DNA of 53,314 bases, taken from the NCBI GenBank assembly GCA_019351895.1, contig JABBOH010000002.1, positions 1 through 53,314 of the forward strand. The letters are read 5' to 3'. This stretch comes from Pseudomonadota bacterium. GTDB lineage: Bacteria > Pseudomonadota > Alphaproteobacteria > Acetobacterales > Acetobacteraceae. A model generated the notes under the pieces. The model searched no databases. It was not told the origin of the DNA and was given only the letters and a program-made list of their open reading frames with translations. Shown here one piece after another: positions 17,824 through 25,151 of the stretch (positions within the stretch are counted from its first letter, which is position 1; each line of letters begins with the position of its first letter). Both the position numbers and the translations under genes were made by a program.

Positions 17824-18471
17824 TCAGTCGCGCGCAGCCCAGAGCAGACCGCGGCGGAATATCTCGCGCATCTCCGGCACCTCGAACTCGCGCGCGACAT
17901 GGCCGAGCGAGGAATAGAACACCCGCCCCTCGCCGTGCCGACGCTTCCAGACGACCGGCATCACGACGCCGTCGATCCAGGGCGCGTGCTCGCCCGAGAA
18001 GCGCGTGGTCGCCAGCACCTCGTTCGAGGGATCGACATGCATGTAATACTGCTCGGAGCGGTAGGGAAACGACTGCGCCAGCCCCGCGACGATCGGGTCG
18101 TCCGGCTTCGTGATCTCGACGGTGTAGTCGATGATATTGCCGGGATGCGCGACCCATTGGCCGCCCACCATGAACTGATATTCGACCGCCTCGCGGAAGG
18201 CGTCGCCCATGCCGCCGTGGTAGCCGGCGAGACCAACGCCGCCGCGCACGGCCCGCGCCAGATTGTCCAGCTCCTCCTTCTCGATCTTCGACATCGTGAA
18301 GATCGGCACGATCACGCTGAGCTCGGCGATGCCGGGATCGGCGAAGGCCTCGGTCGTGTTCTCGACATAGGTCTTGAAGCCCGCCTCCTCCAGCATGCCC
18401 GCGACGACCTGCGCGCCCTGCTCCGGCTCATGGCCGGCCCAGCCGCCCCATACGATCAATGCTTCACGCAT
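17824..18471 (-). CDS. ThuA domain-containing protein
   Basis: This 215-residue protein has the ThuA (trehalose-utilisation) class-I glutamine-amidotransferase-like fold. It begins [15 protein letters not shown], continues with [11 protein letters not shown] and a histidine-containing YYMHVDP, and ends with [18 protein letters not shown]-type sequence. ThuA proteins are linked to disaccharide or sugar catabolism but their chemistry is not settled. A GGGGAG ribosome-binding site precedes the ATG at 18471; the longer frame to 18705 lies inside the oxidoreductase gene and is a shadow. It follows the Gfo/Idh/MocA gene by 28 bases in the same direction, a pairing common in sugar-derivative operons. 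Confidence 0.85.
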   Translation of the reverse strand: MREALIVWGGWAGHEPEQGAQVVAGMLEEAGFKTYVENTTEAFADPGIAELSVIVPIFTMSKIEKEELDNLARAVRGGVGLAGYHGGMGDAFREAVEYQFMVGGQWVAHPGNIIDYTVEITKPDDPIVAGLAQSFPYRSEQYYMHVDPSNEVLATTRFSGEHAPWIDGVVMPVVWKRRHGEGRVFYSSLGHVAREFEVPEMREIFRRGLLWAARD

Positions 18472-18499
18472 CCCACTCTCCCCTATCTTGTTTGACGGC

Positions 18500-19585
18500 T
18501 CAAAGGCCGTGGATATCCAGCGGCGCAGGCCGCTCAGGCCGGCTCCCGATCGCGATGAAGGCGCCGCTCTCGGACGAGCGGTTGAAGGCTTCCATGACTT
18601 CCAGCACGTGAAAGGCGAGATCGCCGCTCGCGCGATGCGGGCGGTTCTCGCGGATCGCATGCGCCATGTCGGCGACGCCGAGGATGCGATAGTTGCCGTC
18701 GGCATAGGCGTGTTCGGTCGGCACCGGCTGCCAGTCCCCGCCGGGCTCGGCGCGCTCGATCTGCCCGCCGAAAAAATTGGGATCGGGCACGATCAGCGCG
18801 CCCTCGGTGCCGTAAAGCTCAAGCGGCAGGTGGCGGTGCTTCGGCACGTCGAAACTCATCGTGATCGAGACGACGGCGCCCGACACGAAGTGCAGCGTGC
18901 CCGAGACGTGGGTCGGGATCTCGACCGGGATCGAGGTGCCGGCCAAGGGCTGACTGGTGATGGTGCGTGTCGCGCGGGGCGTGCTCGCCATGCCGGCGAC
19001 CTGCGCCACGGGTCCGAGCAGATTGACGAGATCGGTGATGTAGTACGGTCCCATGTCGAGCATCGGGCCGCCGCCTTCGAGGTAGTAGAAGGCAGGCGCC
19101 GGGTGCCATCGCTCGTGGCCGGGGCACATGAAGAACGCCGTGCCGCCGACCGGTTGGCCGATGGCGCCATCATCGACCAGCTTGCGGCACGTCTGGTGCG
19201 CGCCGCCGAGGAAGGTGTCAGGCGCGCAGCCGACGCGCAGAGCGCGCGCCGCCGCTGCTTCCAGCAGGGGCCGCGCCTCGGCGGTCGTGATGCCGAGCGG
19301 CTTTTCCGAATGCACGTGCTTGCCGGCCGTGACCGCGGCGAGCCCGACCTCCACATGCACTTTCGGGATCGTGAGGTTGACGACGATCTCGATCTCCGGG
19401 TCCGCCAGCAGTTCCTGGACAGTCACGGCGCGGAGACCGAACTCATCGGCTCGCCGCTGGGCGGTTTCGGGGTTGGCGTCAGCGAGGCCCCGGATGTCGA
19501 GAATGGGGAAGCTCTTCGACGCTTTGAGATAGGCCGGGCTGATCGTGCCGCAGCCGATGATGCCGATGCCGACAGGCTTTTTCAT
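18500..19585 (-). CDS. Gfo/Idh/MocA-family oxidoreductase
   Basis: This 361-residue NAD(P)-dependent sugar/inositol dehydrogenase-like protein has the dinucleotide motif [10 protein letters not shown] (8-17) and the family's catalytic-lysine motif E94-K95-P96. The second-domain segment [16 protein letters not shown] matches the usual GG-x-L-x-D-x-G-x-H except that tyrosines stand where the histidine is expected. Length is typical. AGGAGG precedes the ATG. It probably oxidises a sugar or polyol brought in by the divergent ABC importer, and ThuA follows it in the same operon; the exact substrate is unknown. Confidence 0.88.
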   Translation of the reverse strand: MKKPVGIGIIGCGTISPAYLKASKSFPILDIRGLADANPETAQRRADEFGLRAVTVQELLADPEIEIVVNLTIPKVHVEVGLAAVTAGKHVHSEKPLGITTAEARPLLEAAAARALRVGCAPDTFLGGAHQTCRKLVDDGAIGQPVGGTAFFMCPGHERWHPAPAFYYLEGGGPMLDMGPYYITDLVNLLGPVAQVAGMASTPRATRTITSQPLAGTSIPVEIPTHVSGTLHFVSGAVVSITMSFDVPKHRHLPLELYGTEGALIVPDPNFFGGQIERAEPGGDWQPVPTEHAYADGNYRILGVADMAHAIRENRPHRASGDLAFHVLEVMEAFNRSSESGAFIAIGSRPERPAPLDIHGL

Positions 19586-19618
19586 GATGCCGCCTCCTGA
19601 TCGGGACCTCTGCCGCGC

Positions 19619-20833
19619 TCAGCGCGGGCGTGCGGGTCCTGTTGTGTTCCATGGCGCGCCGTAGAGATCGCGCAGGGTGAGCGCCGCCGCGCCCCGCGCC
19701 CAGGAATCCTCGCTCCAGCGATGCACGGCGAGATCGGGCATCGGGGAATGGCTCGGCGGCAAGGACGCGGTCACAGCCTCCCGCAGCGCATCCAGCAGCA
19801 CCCCGCCCGTGCCGATCGCCTCGCCCGCCAGCACCACGAGGCGCGGCGCGAACAACGCCACGAGATTGGCAAGCGCCATGCCGAGCGCCTCCCCTGCCTC
19901 ACGAAGGATGGCGATGATGCGCGGGTTGCCCGCCTGGGCCGCCGCCACCACGGCCGCCATGCCACGGCCCGCGCGGAAGGAGGCGCCATGGCCGCTGCCG
20001 TTGAGAACCGCCTGCGCCTGAGCCAGTATCGCCGCCTCCGAGGCGACCGCGCCGAGACGGATGGCGTGCGAGCCCAGCAGAAGCCCGCCCAGATCGGGGG
20101 CCAGCCCGTTGGCCCCGCGAAACAGCTCGCCGCGATACATGATGCCGAGGCCGAGCGCATGCTCCAGGCTGACGACAAGGAAATCCTCGATCCCCCGTGC
20201 CTCGCCGAACCAGCTTTCCGCCATGGTGACGAGGTTCACATCGCTTTCGATGACCGTCGGCACGCCCAGACGCTGCTGCACGGCGGCGGCGAAAGGCACG
20301 TTTGTCTCGCCGAAGATCGGGCTCGACTGGCAGAGCCCCGTCATGCGCTCGATCCGGCCGGGCAGCCCGACGCAGAGGCCGGCGACACGCTCCATGCCGA
20401 TCCCCGCATCGGCGACGCAGCGCTGCACCCCGTCCTCGACCAGATCGGCGATCACCGACACCGGCTGGCGGCTGATCCGGATTGGCAGAGTGAGGCTCGC
20501 GCAGGTATTGGCGCAGAAGTCCGTGGTCGAGACTGTGATATGGTCGGGCGTAAGCTTCACGCCGACAACGAAGGCCGCCTGCGGATTGAGCTCCAGCAGC
20601 ACGCGGGGCCGCCCGCGCGCGAGATCGGGCGCCGGATCGCGCAAGCCGCCGAGCGCGCGGGGCACGACCAGCCCATCCTCGAGCAGTGCGGCGGTGATGG
20701 CGGAGACGGTGGTCGCGCTGAGCTGAGTGAGATCGCAGATTTCAACGCGTGCGATGGGGCCGGCGCGACGGATGGCGTCCATCACGTGGAACCGGTTGAT
20801 CGCGCGCATCAGTTCGGGATCGGCAGTTTTCAT
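19619..20833 (-). CDS. ROK-family transcriptional regulator (NagC/XylR type)
   Basis: This 404-residue protein has an N-terminal winged helix-turn-helix (residues about 8-70, with VMDAIRRAGPIARVEI and LSATTVSAITAALLEDGLV) followed by a sugar-kinase-like ROK domain with LCVGLPGRIER and APRLVVLAGEAIGTGG. Such proteins repress sugar operons and are released by a phosphosugar or free sugar. The ROK zinc signature (GH...CxCGxxGC) is missing: after PDLGGLLLGS there is no cysteine or histidine cluster. It is divergent from the ABC importer and upstream of the oxidoreductase and ThuA genes in the same direction, so it most likely controls both units from the shared 168-base gap. Confidence 0.88.
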   Translation of the reverse strand: MKTADPELMRAINRFHVMDAIRRAGPIARVEICDLTQLSATTVSAITAALLEDGLVVPRALGGLRDPAPDLARGRPRVLLELNPQAAFVVGVKLTPDHITVSTTDFCANTCASLTLPIRISRQPVSVIADLVEDGVQRCVADAGIGMERVAGLCVGLPGRIERMTGLCQSSPIFGETNVPFAAAVQQRLGVPTVIESDVNLVTMAESWFGEARGIEDFLVVSLEHALGLGIMYRGELFRGANGLAPDLGGLLLGSHAIRLGAVASEAAILAQAQAVLNGSGHGASFRAGRGMAAVVAAAQAGNPRIIAILREAGEALGMALANLVALFAPRLVVLAGEAIGTGGVLLDALREAVTASLPPSHSPMPDLAVHRWSEDSWARGAAALTLRDLYGAPWNTTGPARPR

Positions 20834-20842
20834 CGTGATCCG

Positions 20843-20873
20843 TATTAAGTCGCGCGTTTGTCGCGGCTGTCAA
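20843..20873 (-). promoter_or_regulatory. Candidate promoter of the ROK regulator gene
   Basis: On the leftward strand TTGACA (20873-20868) is followed after 19 bases by TTAATA (20848-20843), just ahead of the start codon. The -35 is perfect but the spacer is long and the -10 imperfect. Closeness to the start implies a very short leader. Confidence 0.35.
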
Positions 20874-20916
20874 CGGAAGCTCGATGATAAAGCCTTCGTG
20901 TTTGCCAACGATGCGC

Positions 20917-20946
20917 TTGACAGGCCGCGCGCCGCCAGCGCAGAAT
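20917..20946 (+). promoter_or_regulatory. Candidate promoter of the ABC importer operon
   Basis: A consensus -35 TTGACA (20917-20922) is followed after 18 bases by CAGAAT (20941-20946), with the binding-protein ATG 55 bases downstream. It lies in the divergent gap shared with the ROK regulator, where an operator is expected. Confidence 0.45.
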
Positions 20947-21001
20947 TTCTTCGCGTCACAAAAAAAGAGCGCGGCTTAGCCAGCCTGTTCGGGGGATCGT
21001 C

Positions 21002-22267
21002 ATGTTCAAGACCATGATCGGGGCCGTGTCGATTGCGGCCATGATGGCAGCGGGCCCTGTGGCCGCCGAAGCCAACACCGTCATCAAGATCGTGCATGTC
21101 GAGACAAACCCGACCGAGATCGCGCTGTGGAACCGCATCGCCAGCGACTACGAGAAGCTGCATCCGGGCGTGACGGTCAAGTTCCAGTATCTGGAGAACG
21201 AGGCCTACAAAGCGAAGTTGCCGACCATGCTGCAAAGCCGCGACCGGCCCGCAATCATCTACAGCTGGGGCGGCGGCGTGATGCGCGCGCAGATCGCAGC
21301 CGGCTACATCCGCCCGCTCGGGCCCGAGGGCCAGGCGGTTATGGCCAAGATGATCCCAGCCGACGCGCATGCCTACGAGGTGAACGGCAAGGATTACGGC
21401 CTCCCCTTCCTGACGAGCGAAGTCGCGTTCTTCTACAACAAGAAGCTCTTCGCCAAGGCCGGCGTCGACGCCAGCCAGATCAAGACCTGGGACGACTTCC
21501 TCGCGGCGGTGAAGAAGATCAAGGCCGCAGGCATCATCCCAATCTCCGTCGGCGGCGGCGAGAAGTGGCCGATGCATTTCTACTGGGCCTATCTCGCGAT
21601 GCGGGAGGGCGGCGCCAATGTCGTGCAGCAGGCCGAAACCGGCAAGGACGGGGGTTTCGACAGCAAACCCTTCATCGAGGCCGGCCAGCGGCTGCAGGAG
21701 CTATCCGCGCTGCATCCATTCCAGCCCGGCTATGTCGGCACCATGGCGCTGCAGGCGGCAGGCCAGTTCGGCGACGGCAAAAGCGCGATGCAACTCATGG
21801 GCAACTGGCTGTTGAGTACGCAGGCGACCAGCTCCACCAGCGGCAAGGGCCTGCCGGACTCCGATCTCGGCATCTTCGGTTTTCCGACCATCGCCGGCAC
21901 GCCCGGCCGCGAGACCGATCAGCTCGGCGGCGTCAACGGCTGGCTGATCACCAAGGACGCACCGCCCCAGGCGGAGGACTTTCTCGCCTTCTTCTTCCAG
22001 CCGAAATACCAGGAACAAGCCGCCGCCGAGGGTGACTACATCCCCGCGCTGAAGGGCATGACAAGCTACATCAAGGACCCGATCGTGCGGCAGATCGCGG
22101 ACTCCCTGGAAAACGCCACGGCTTTGCAGATCTTCTTCGACCAGGATCTCGGGCCGTCGGTCGGTCGCGTCGTCAACGATGTATCGGTCGCCGTCGCGGC
22201 CGACCAGATGACGCCCAAGGCCGCCGCCCGGCAGGTCGAGAGTGCGTGGAAGGATGCGCAGCAATGA
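21002..22267 (+). CDS. ABC transporter sugar-type extracellular substrate-binding protein
   Basis: This 421-residue family-1 solute-binding protein is exported by a signal peptide (MFKTMIGAVSIAAMMAAGP, cut near VAAEA). Features of the sugar-binding cluster include VKFQYLENEAYKAKLPTMLQ, DYGLPFLTSEVAFFYNKKLF and the tail FFFQPKYQEQAAAEGDYIP. It should capture a mono- or oligosaccharide or polyol in the periplasm. A GGGGGA ribosome-binding site precedes the ATG. The two permeases follow at once in the same direction. The ligand may be the substrate of the divergent Gfo/Idh/MocA and ThuA proteins. Confidence 0.9.
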   Translation: MFKTMIGAVSIAAMMAAGPVAAEANTVIKIVHVETNPTEIALWNRIASDYEKLHPGVTVKFQYLENEAYKAKLPTMLQSRDRPAIIYSWGGGVMRAQIAAGYIRPLGPEGQAVMAKMIPADAHAYEVNGKDYGLPFLTSEVAFFYNKKLFAKAGVDASQIKTWDDFLAAVKKIKAAGIIPISVGGGEKWPMHFYWAYLAMREGGANVVQQAETGKDGGFDSKPFIEAGQRLQELSALHPFQPGYVGTMALQAAGQFGDGKSAMQLMGNWLLSTQATSSTSGKGLPDSDLGIFGFPTIAGTPGRETDQLGGVNGWLITKDAPPQAEDFLAFFFQPKYQEQAAAEGDYIPALKGMTSYIKDPIVRQIADSLENATALQIFFDQDLGPSVGRVVNDVSVAVAADQMTPKAAARQVESAWKDAQQ

Positions 22268-22297
22268 CGGGCGACGCCGCATGACGGGCCGGGCCGC

Positions 22298-23191
22298 TTG
22301 TCCGGCGTAGTTATCCGGCCGGGGCGGCGCGACGCGGGCGCGCTGGTGACGGCGCTCATCTTCGTGCCGCCCGCCGTGCTGCTGTTCACGATCTTCGTCA
22401 TCCTGCCGCTGGGCGAGGCCGCGTGGTTCAGCCTGTTCAATTGGAACGGCCTCGGCTGGCCGCACATCTTCCTCGGCCTCGAGAACTACGCGCGGCTGTT
22501 CAACAACGACGACTTCCAGACCGCCTTCATCAACAACCTGCTGATCATCGTCTTCTCGATCGCGATCCAGCTTCCGCTCGGCCTCGGCATGGCGCTGCTG
22601 CTGGCGCGCCGGGCCTGGGGCGCCGTGGCCTTCCGCCTCATCTTCTTCCTGCCCTATGTGCTGGCGGATGTCGCGGCGGGGCTCATCTTCCGCTTCATCT
22701 TCGACGGCAATTACGGTCCTGTCTCGGCCGTGGTCCAAGCCTTCGGCGGCCAGCCGCTGTTCATGCTGGCGAGCCCCAGCCTCGCCTTCACAGCGCTCAT
22801 CATCGTCGTCGTCTGGAAGTATTTCGGCTTCCACATGATGCTCTATATCGCGGGGCTGCAGGGCATCGACCGGCAGCTTTACGAGGCCGCCGAGATCGAC
22901 GGCGCCACGGCCTTCCAGCGCTTCCGCTCGATCACGATTCCGCAGCTAGCGCCGATGATAAAGCTCTCGGTGTTCTTCTCGGTCATCGGCGCGCTGCAGC
23001 TTTTCGACATGGTGATCCCGCTGACCGGCGGCGGTCCCTTCGAGCAGACGAACACCATGGTCTCCTTCATGTACAACTTCGGCATCACCCGTATGCGCGT
23101 CGGTTACGGCTCGGCGGTCGGCGTGGTGCTGTTCATCGTCTGCGTGACCTTCGCCCTGTTCTATCAGCGCTTCCTGATGCGCGATGAGTGA
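22298..23191 (+). CDS. ABC transporter sugar permease (MalF-like)
   Basis: This 297-residue inner-membrane protein has about six predicted transmembrane segments, beginning with ALVTALIFVPPAVLLFTIFV. It carries the ATPase-contacting EAA loop as YEAAEIDGATAFQRFRSITIP. It is the first permease of a CUT1-type importer. In this frame the only usable start before the first membrane segment is TTG at 22298; ATG codons at 22264 and 22281 are in other frames and lead to early stops. Either a TTG start with a poor ribosome-binding site is used or a small indel lies near the start. The stop overlaps the next permease by eight bases. Confidence 0.88.
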   Translation: MSGVVIRPGRRDAGALVTALIFVPPAVLLFTIFVILPLGEAAWFSLFNWNGLGWPHIFLGLENYARLFNNDDFQTAFINNLLIIVFSIAIQLPLGLGMALLLARRAWGAVAFRLIFFLPYVLADVAAGLIFRFIFDGNYGPVSAVVQAFGGQPLFMLASPSLAFTALIIVVVWKYFGFHMMLYIAGLQGIDRQLYEAAEIDGATAFQRFRSITIPQLAPMIKLSVFFSVIGALQLFDMVIPLTGGGPFEQTNTMVSFMYNFGITRMRVGYGSAVGVVLFIVCVTFALFYQRFLMRDE

Positions 23192-24095
23192 CCTACCCTT
23201 CACCGAGGAGGAGGCCGGCGTTCAGCGGCAGGTGACGCAAGGCGTTACGCGGCGGCCGGTCTCGCGGCGGCGGCAGGCGACCCTTTTCGGCGTCTGGCGT
23301 CTCGCCATTCTCATCGTCGTCGCCGGTATCGTGCTGCTGCCGCTGCTGGCGACCGTGCTCGGCGGCTTCAAGACCCTCGGCGAGTTGCAGACGAACCCTC
23401 TCGGTCTCCCGCATGTCTGGCGCTGGCGCAATTACTGGGAGATTCTGAGCAGCCTCCGCTACTGGCGGGTACTCGGCAATTCGCTGTTCATCGCGGGCTT
23501 CACGGTGGCGCTGACGGTGGCGCTGGCCTCGACCGCCGCCTTCGCCTTCGCCCATCTGCGCTTCTTCGGGCGGCGGTTCCTGTTCAACTACCTCGTGCTC
23601 GGCCTGATGTTTCCGGCCGCCGCCGCCATCCTGCCGCTGTTCATCCGGGTGCGCCAGCTGGGCCTCGTCGATACGCCATGGGGCGTCATCCTGCCGCAGG
23701 TGGCCTTCGGCCTCGCCATGGGCGTGCTGCTGATGCGCAACGCCTACCGCCAGCTGCCGAGCGAGCTGCTGGACGCGGCGCTTGTGGATGGCTGCGGCTA
23801 CATGCGCTACTTCGTGCACATCACCCTGCCGCTGTCGCGGCCGATCCTGGCGACGGTCGGCATCATCGCCTTCGTCGGCAGCTGGAACAACTACCTCGTC
23901 CCGCTGATCATGCTCGACACCAACACGCTCTATCCCTGGCCCCTCGGCCTCATGGACTACGAGGGCCAGTATTCGACCTCCTGGCAGCTGGTGCTGGCCT
24001 TCATCACCCTGACCATCCTGCCCGCGATCATCATGTTCGTGATGGCGCAGAAATACATCGTCGAGGGGCTGACCGCCGGGGCGGTCAAGGGCTGA
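23184..24095 (+). CDS. ABC transporter sugar permease (MalG-like)
   Basis: This 303-residue second permease has a cytoplasmic N-terminal stretch of about 35 residues rich in R and E, then six membrane segments starting LAILIVVAGIVLLPLL. Its EAA loop reads LLDAALVDGCGYMRYFVHITLP, and WNNYLVPLIML is typical of MalG-like proteins. It is translationally coupled to the first permease (ATG inside the preceding gene's last codons). No ATP-binding subunit follows; the next gene is Ku. The importer must therefore use an ATPase encoded elsewhere, as happens with shared MsmK/UgpC-type subunits. Confidence 0.9.
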   Translation: MSDLPFTEEEAGVQRQVTQGVTRRPVSRRRQATLFGVWRLAILIVVAGIVLLPLLATVLGGFKTLGELQTNPLGLPHVWRWRNYWEILSSLRYWRVLGNSLFIAGFTVALTVALASTAAFAFAHLRFFGRRFLFNYLVLGLMFPAAAAILPLFIRVRQLGLVDTPWGVILPQVAFGLAMGVLLMRNAYRQLPSELLDAALVDGCGYMRYFVHITLPLSRPILATVGIIAFVGSWNNYLVPLIMLDTNTLYPWPLGLMDYEGQYSTSWQLVLAFITLTILPAIIMFVMAQKYIVEGLTAGAVKG

Positions 24096-24185
24096 TCCTC
24101 GCCCGGCGCGCGCAAAGTCGACCCTTGAGCCTCGGCCGCGCTTCACCATCTTCCCTGATTGCGGAAACAGGGAAACAGAGGCCCC

Positions 24186-25151
24186 ATGGCCAAGATCGCA
24201 CCTCGCCGGCGCAAGCCCACCAGCGGCCCACCCGCCGGCGCGGGGAGGCCCGTATGGTCGGGCTCGCTCCGCCTCGCCCTCGTCACCGTTTCCGTCCAGC
24301 TCTATTCGGCGATCCGGACCGGCGCGCGGCTGTCCTTCCACCAGATCGACGAGAAGACCGGCAAGCGCATCCGCTACGAGAAGGTGGCGCCCGGCTCGGG
24401 GGCGGTCGACACCGACCGCATCGTCAAGGGCTACGAGATCTCGAAGGGCAACTACGTCCTCCTGACCGACGAGGAACTCGATTCTGCCAAGGTCGAGGCG
24501 CGCCACACGATCGACCTCGTGCAGTTCGTCGACCACTGCGAGATCGACCCGATCTATTTCGAGAAGCCCTACTACGTCCTGCCGGATGGCGAATTGGCGA
24601 CGGAAGGATATTGCATCCTGCGCGACGCCTTGCGGAAGACGGGCAAGATGGGCCTCGGCCAGTTCGTCATGCGCGGGCGCGAATATGTCGCGGCGCTGAA
24701 GCCCTGCGGCGACGGGCTGATGCTGGAGACGCTGCGCTTCTCGGACGAGGTGCGCGCCGCCGCGCCCCTCTTCGCGGATATCGGCGAGAGCGGCGCGGAT
24801 GCCGAGCTGCTCGACCTCGCGCAGGAACTCATCGCGCGTAAGACCGCGAAATTCGACGCCACGGCCTTCCATGACCGCTACACGGAATCGCTGCGCGACC
24901 TGATCGAGAGCAAGGCCCGGACCGGCAAGCCGATATCGGTCGACGAATCCAAGGACGAGGAGCCCGGTGGCAAGGTCATCGACCTTGTGGCCGCGCTCAA
25001 GCGTAGCCTCGCCCAGAGAAGCGAGGCGGCGCCGGATAAGGCGGCGCCCGCCAACGACGCCGCGCCCGAGGCGAAGGCCGCATCCCCCGCGCGCAAGGCG
25101 CCGGCCGCAAAATCCGTTGCCAAGTCCACCCCACGCCGCAAGGCCGGATGA
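24186..25151 (+). CDS. ku: Non-homologous end-joining protein Ku
   Basis: This 321-residue protein is the bacterial Ku homodimer that encircles broken DNA ends and recruits LigD. It begins with a short basic tail, then the Ku core: WSGSLRLALVTVSVQLYSAI, the DEKTGKRIRYEK segment, and DPIYFEKPYYVLP followed by a segment ending LGQFVMRGREY. A C-terminal tail of about 60 residues rich in Lys, Ala and Pro follows, as in other Ku proteins where it binds DNA or LigD. The ATG at 24186 follows AGAGG and gives MAKIAPRR. Its TGA overlaps the ligD start, so the two genes are coupled as a two-gene repair operon. Confidence 0.95.
   Translation: MAKIAPRRRKPTSGPPAGAGRPVWSGSLRLALVTVSVQLYSAIRTGARLSFHQIDEKTGKRIRYEKVAPGSGAVDTDRIVKGYEISKGNYVLLTDEELDSAKVEARHTIDLVQFVDHCEIDPIYFEKPYYVLPDGELATEGYCILRDALRKTGKMGLGQFVMRGREYVAALKPCGDGLMLETLRFSDEVRAAAPLFADIGESGADAELLDLAQELIARKTAKFDATAFHDRYTESLRDLIESKARTGKPISVDESKDEEPGGKVIDLVAALKRSLAQRSEAAPDKAAPANDAAPEAKAASPARKAPAAKSVAKSTPRRKAG

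Noticed and set aside
23193-24872. 559-codon frame antisense to the second permease and Ku
   Set aside because: It crosses two clearly real genes and an intergenic gap, shows only low-complexity charged sequence, and is explained as a composition shadow.
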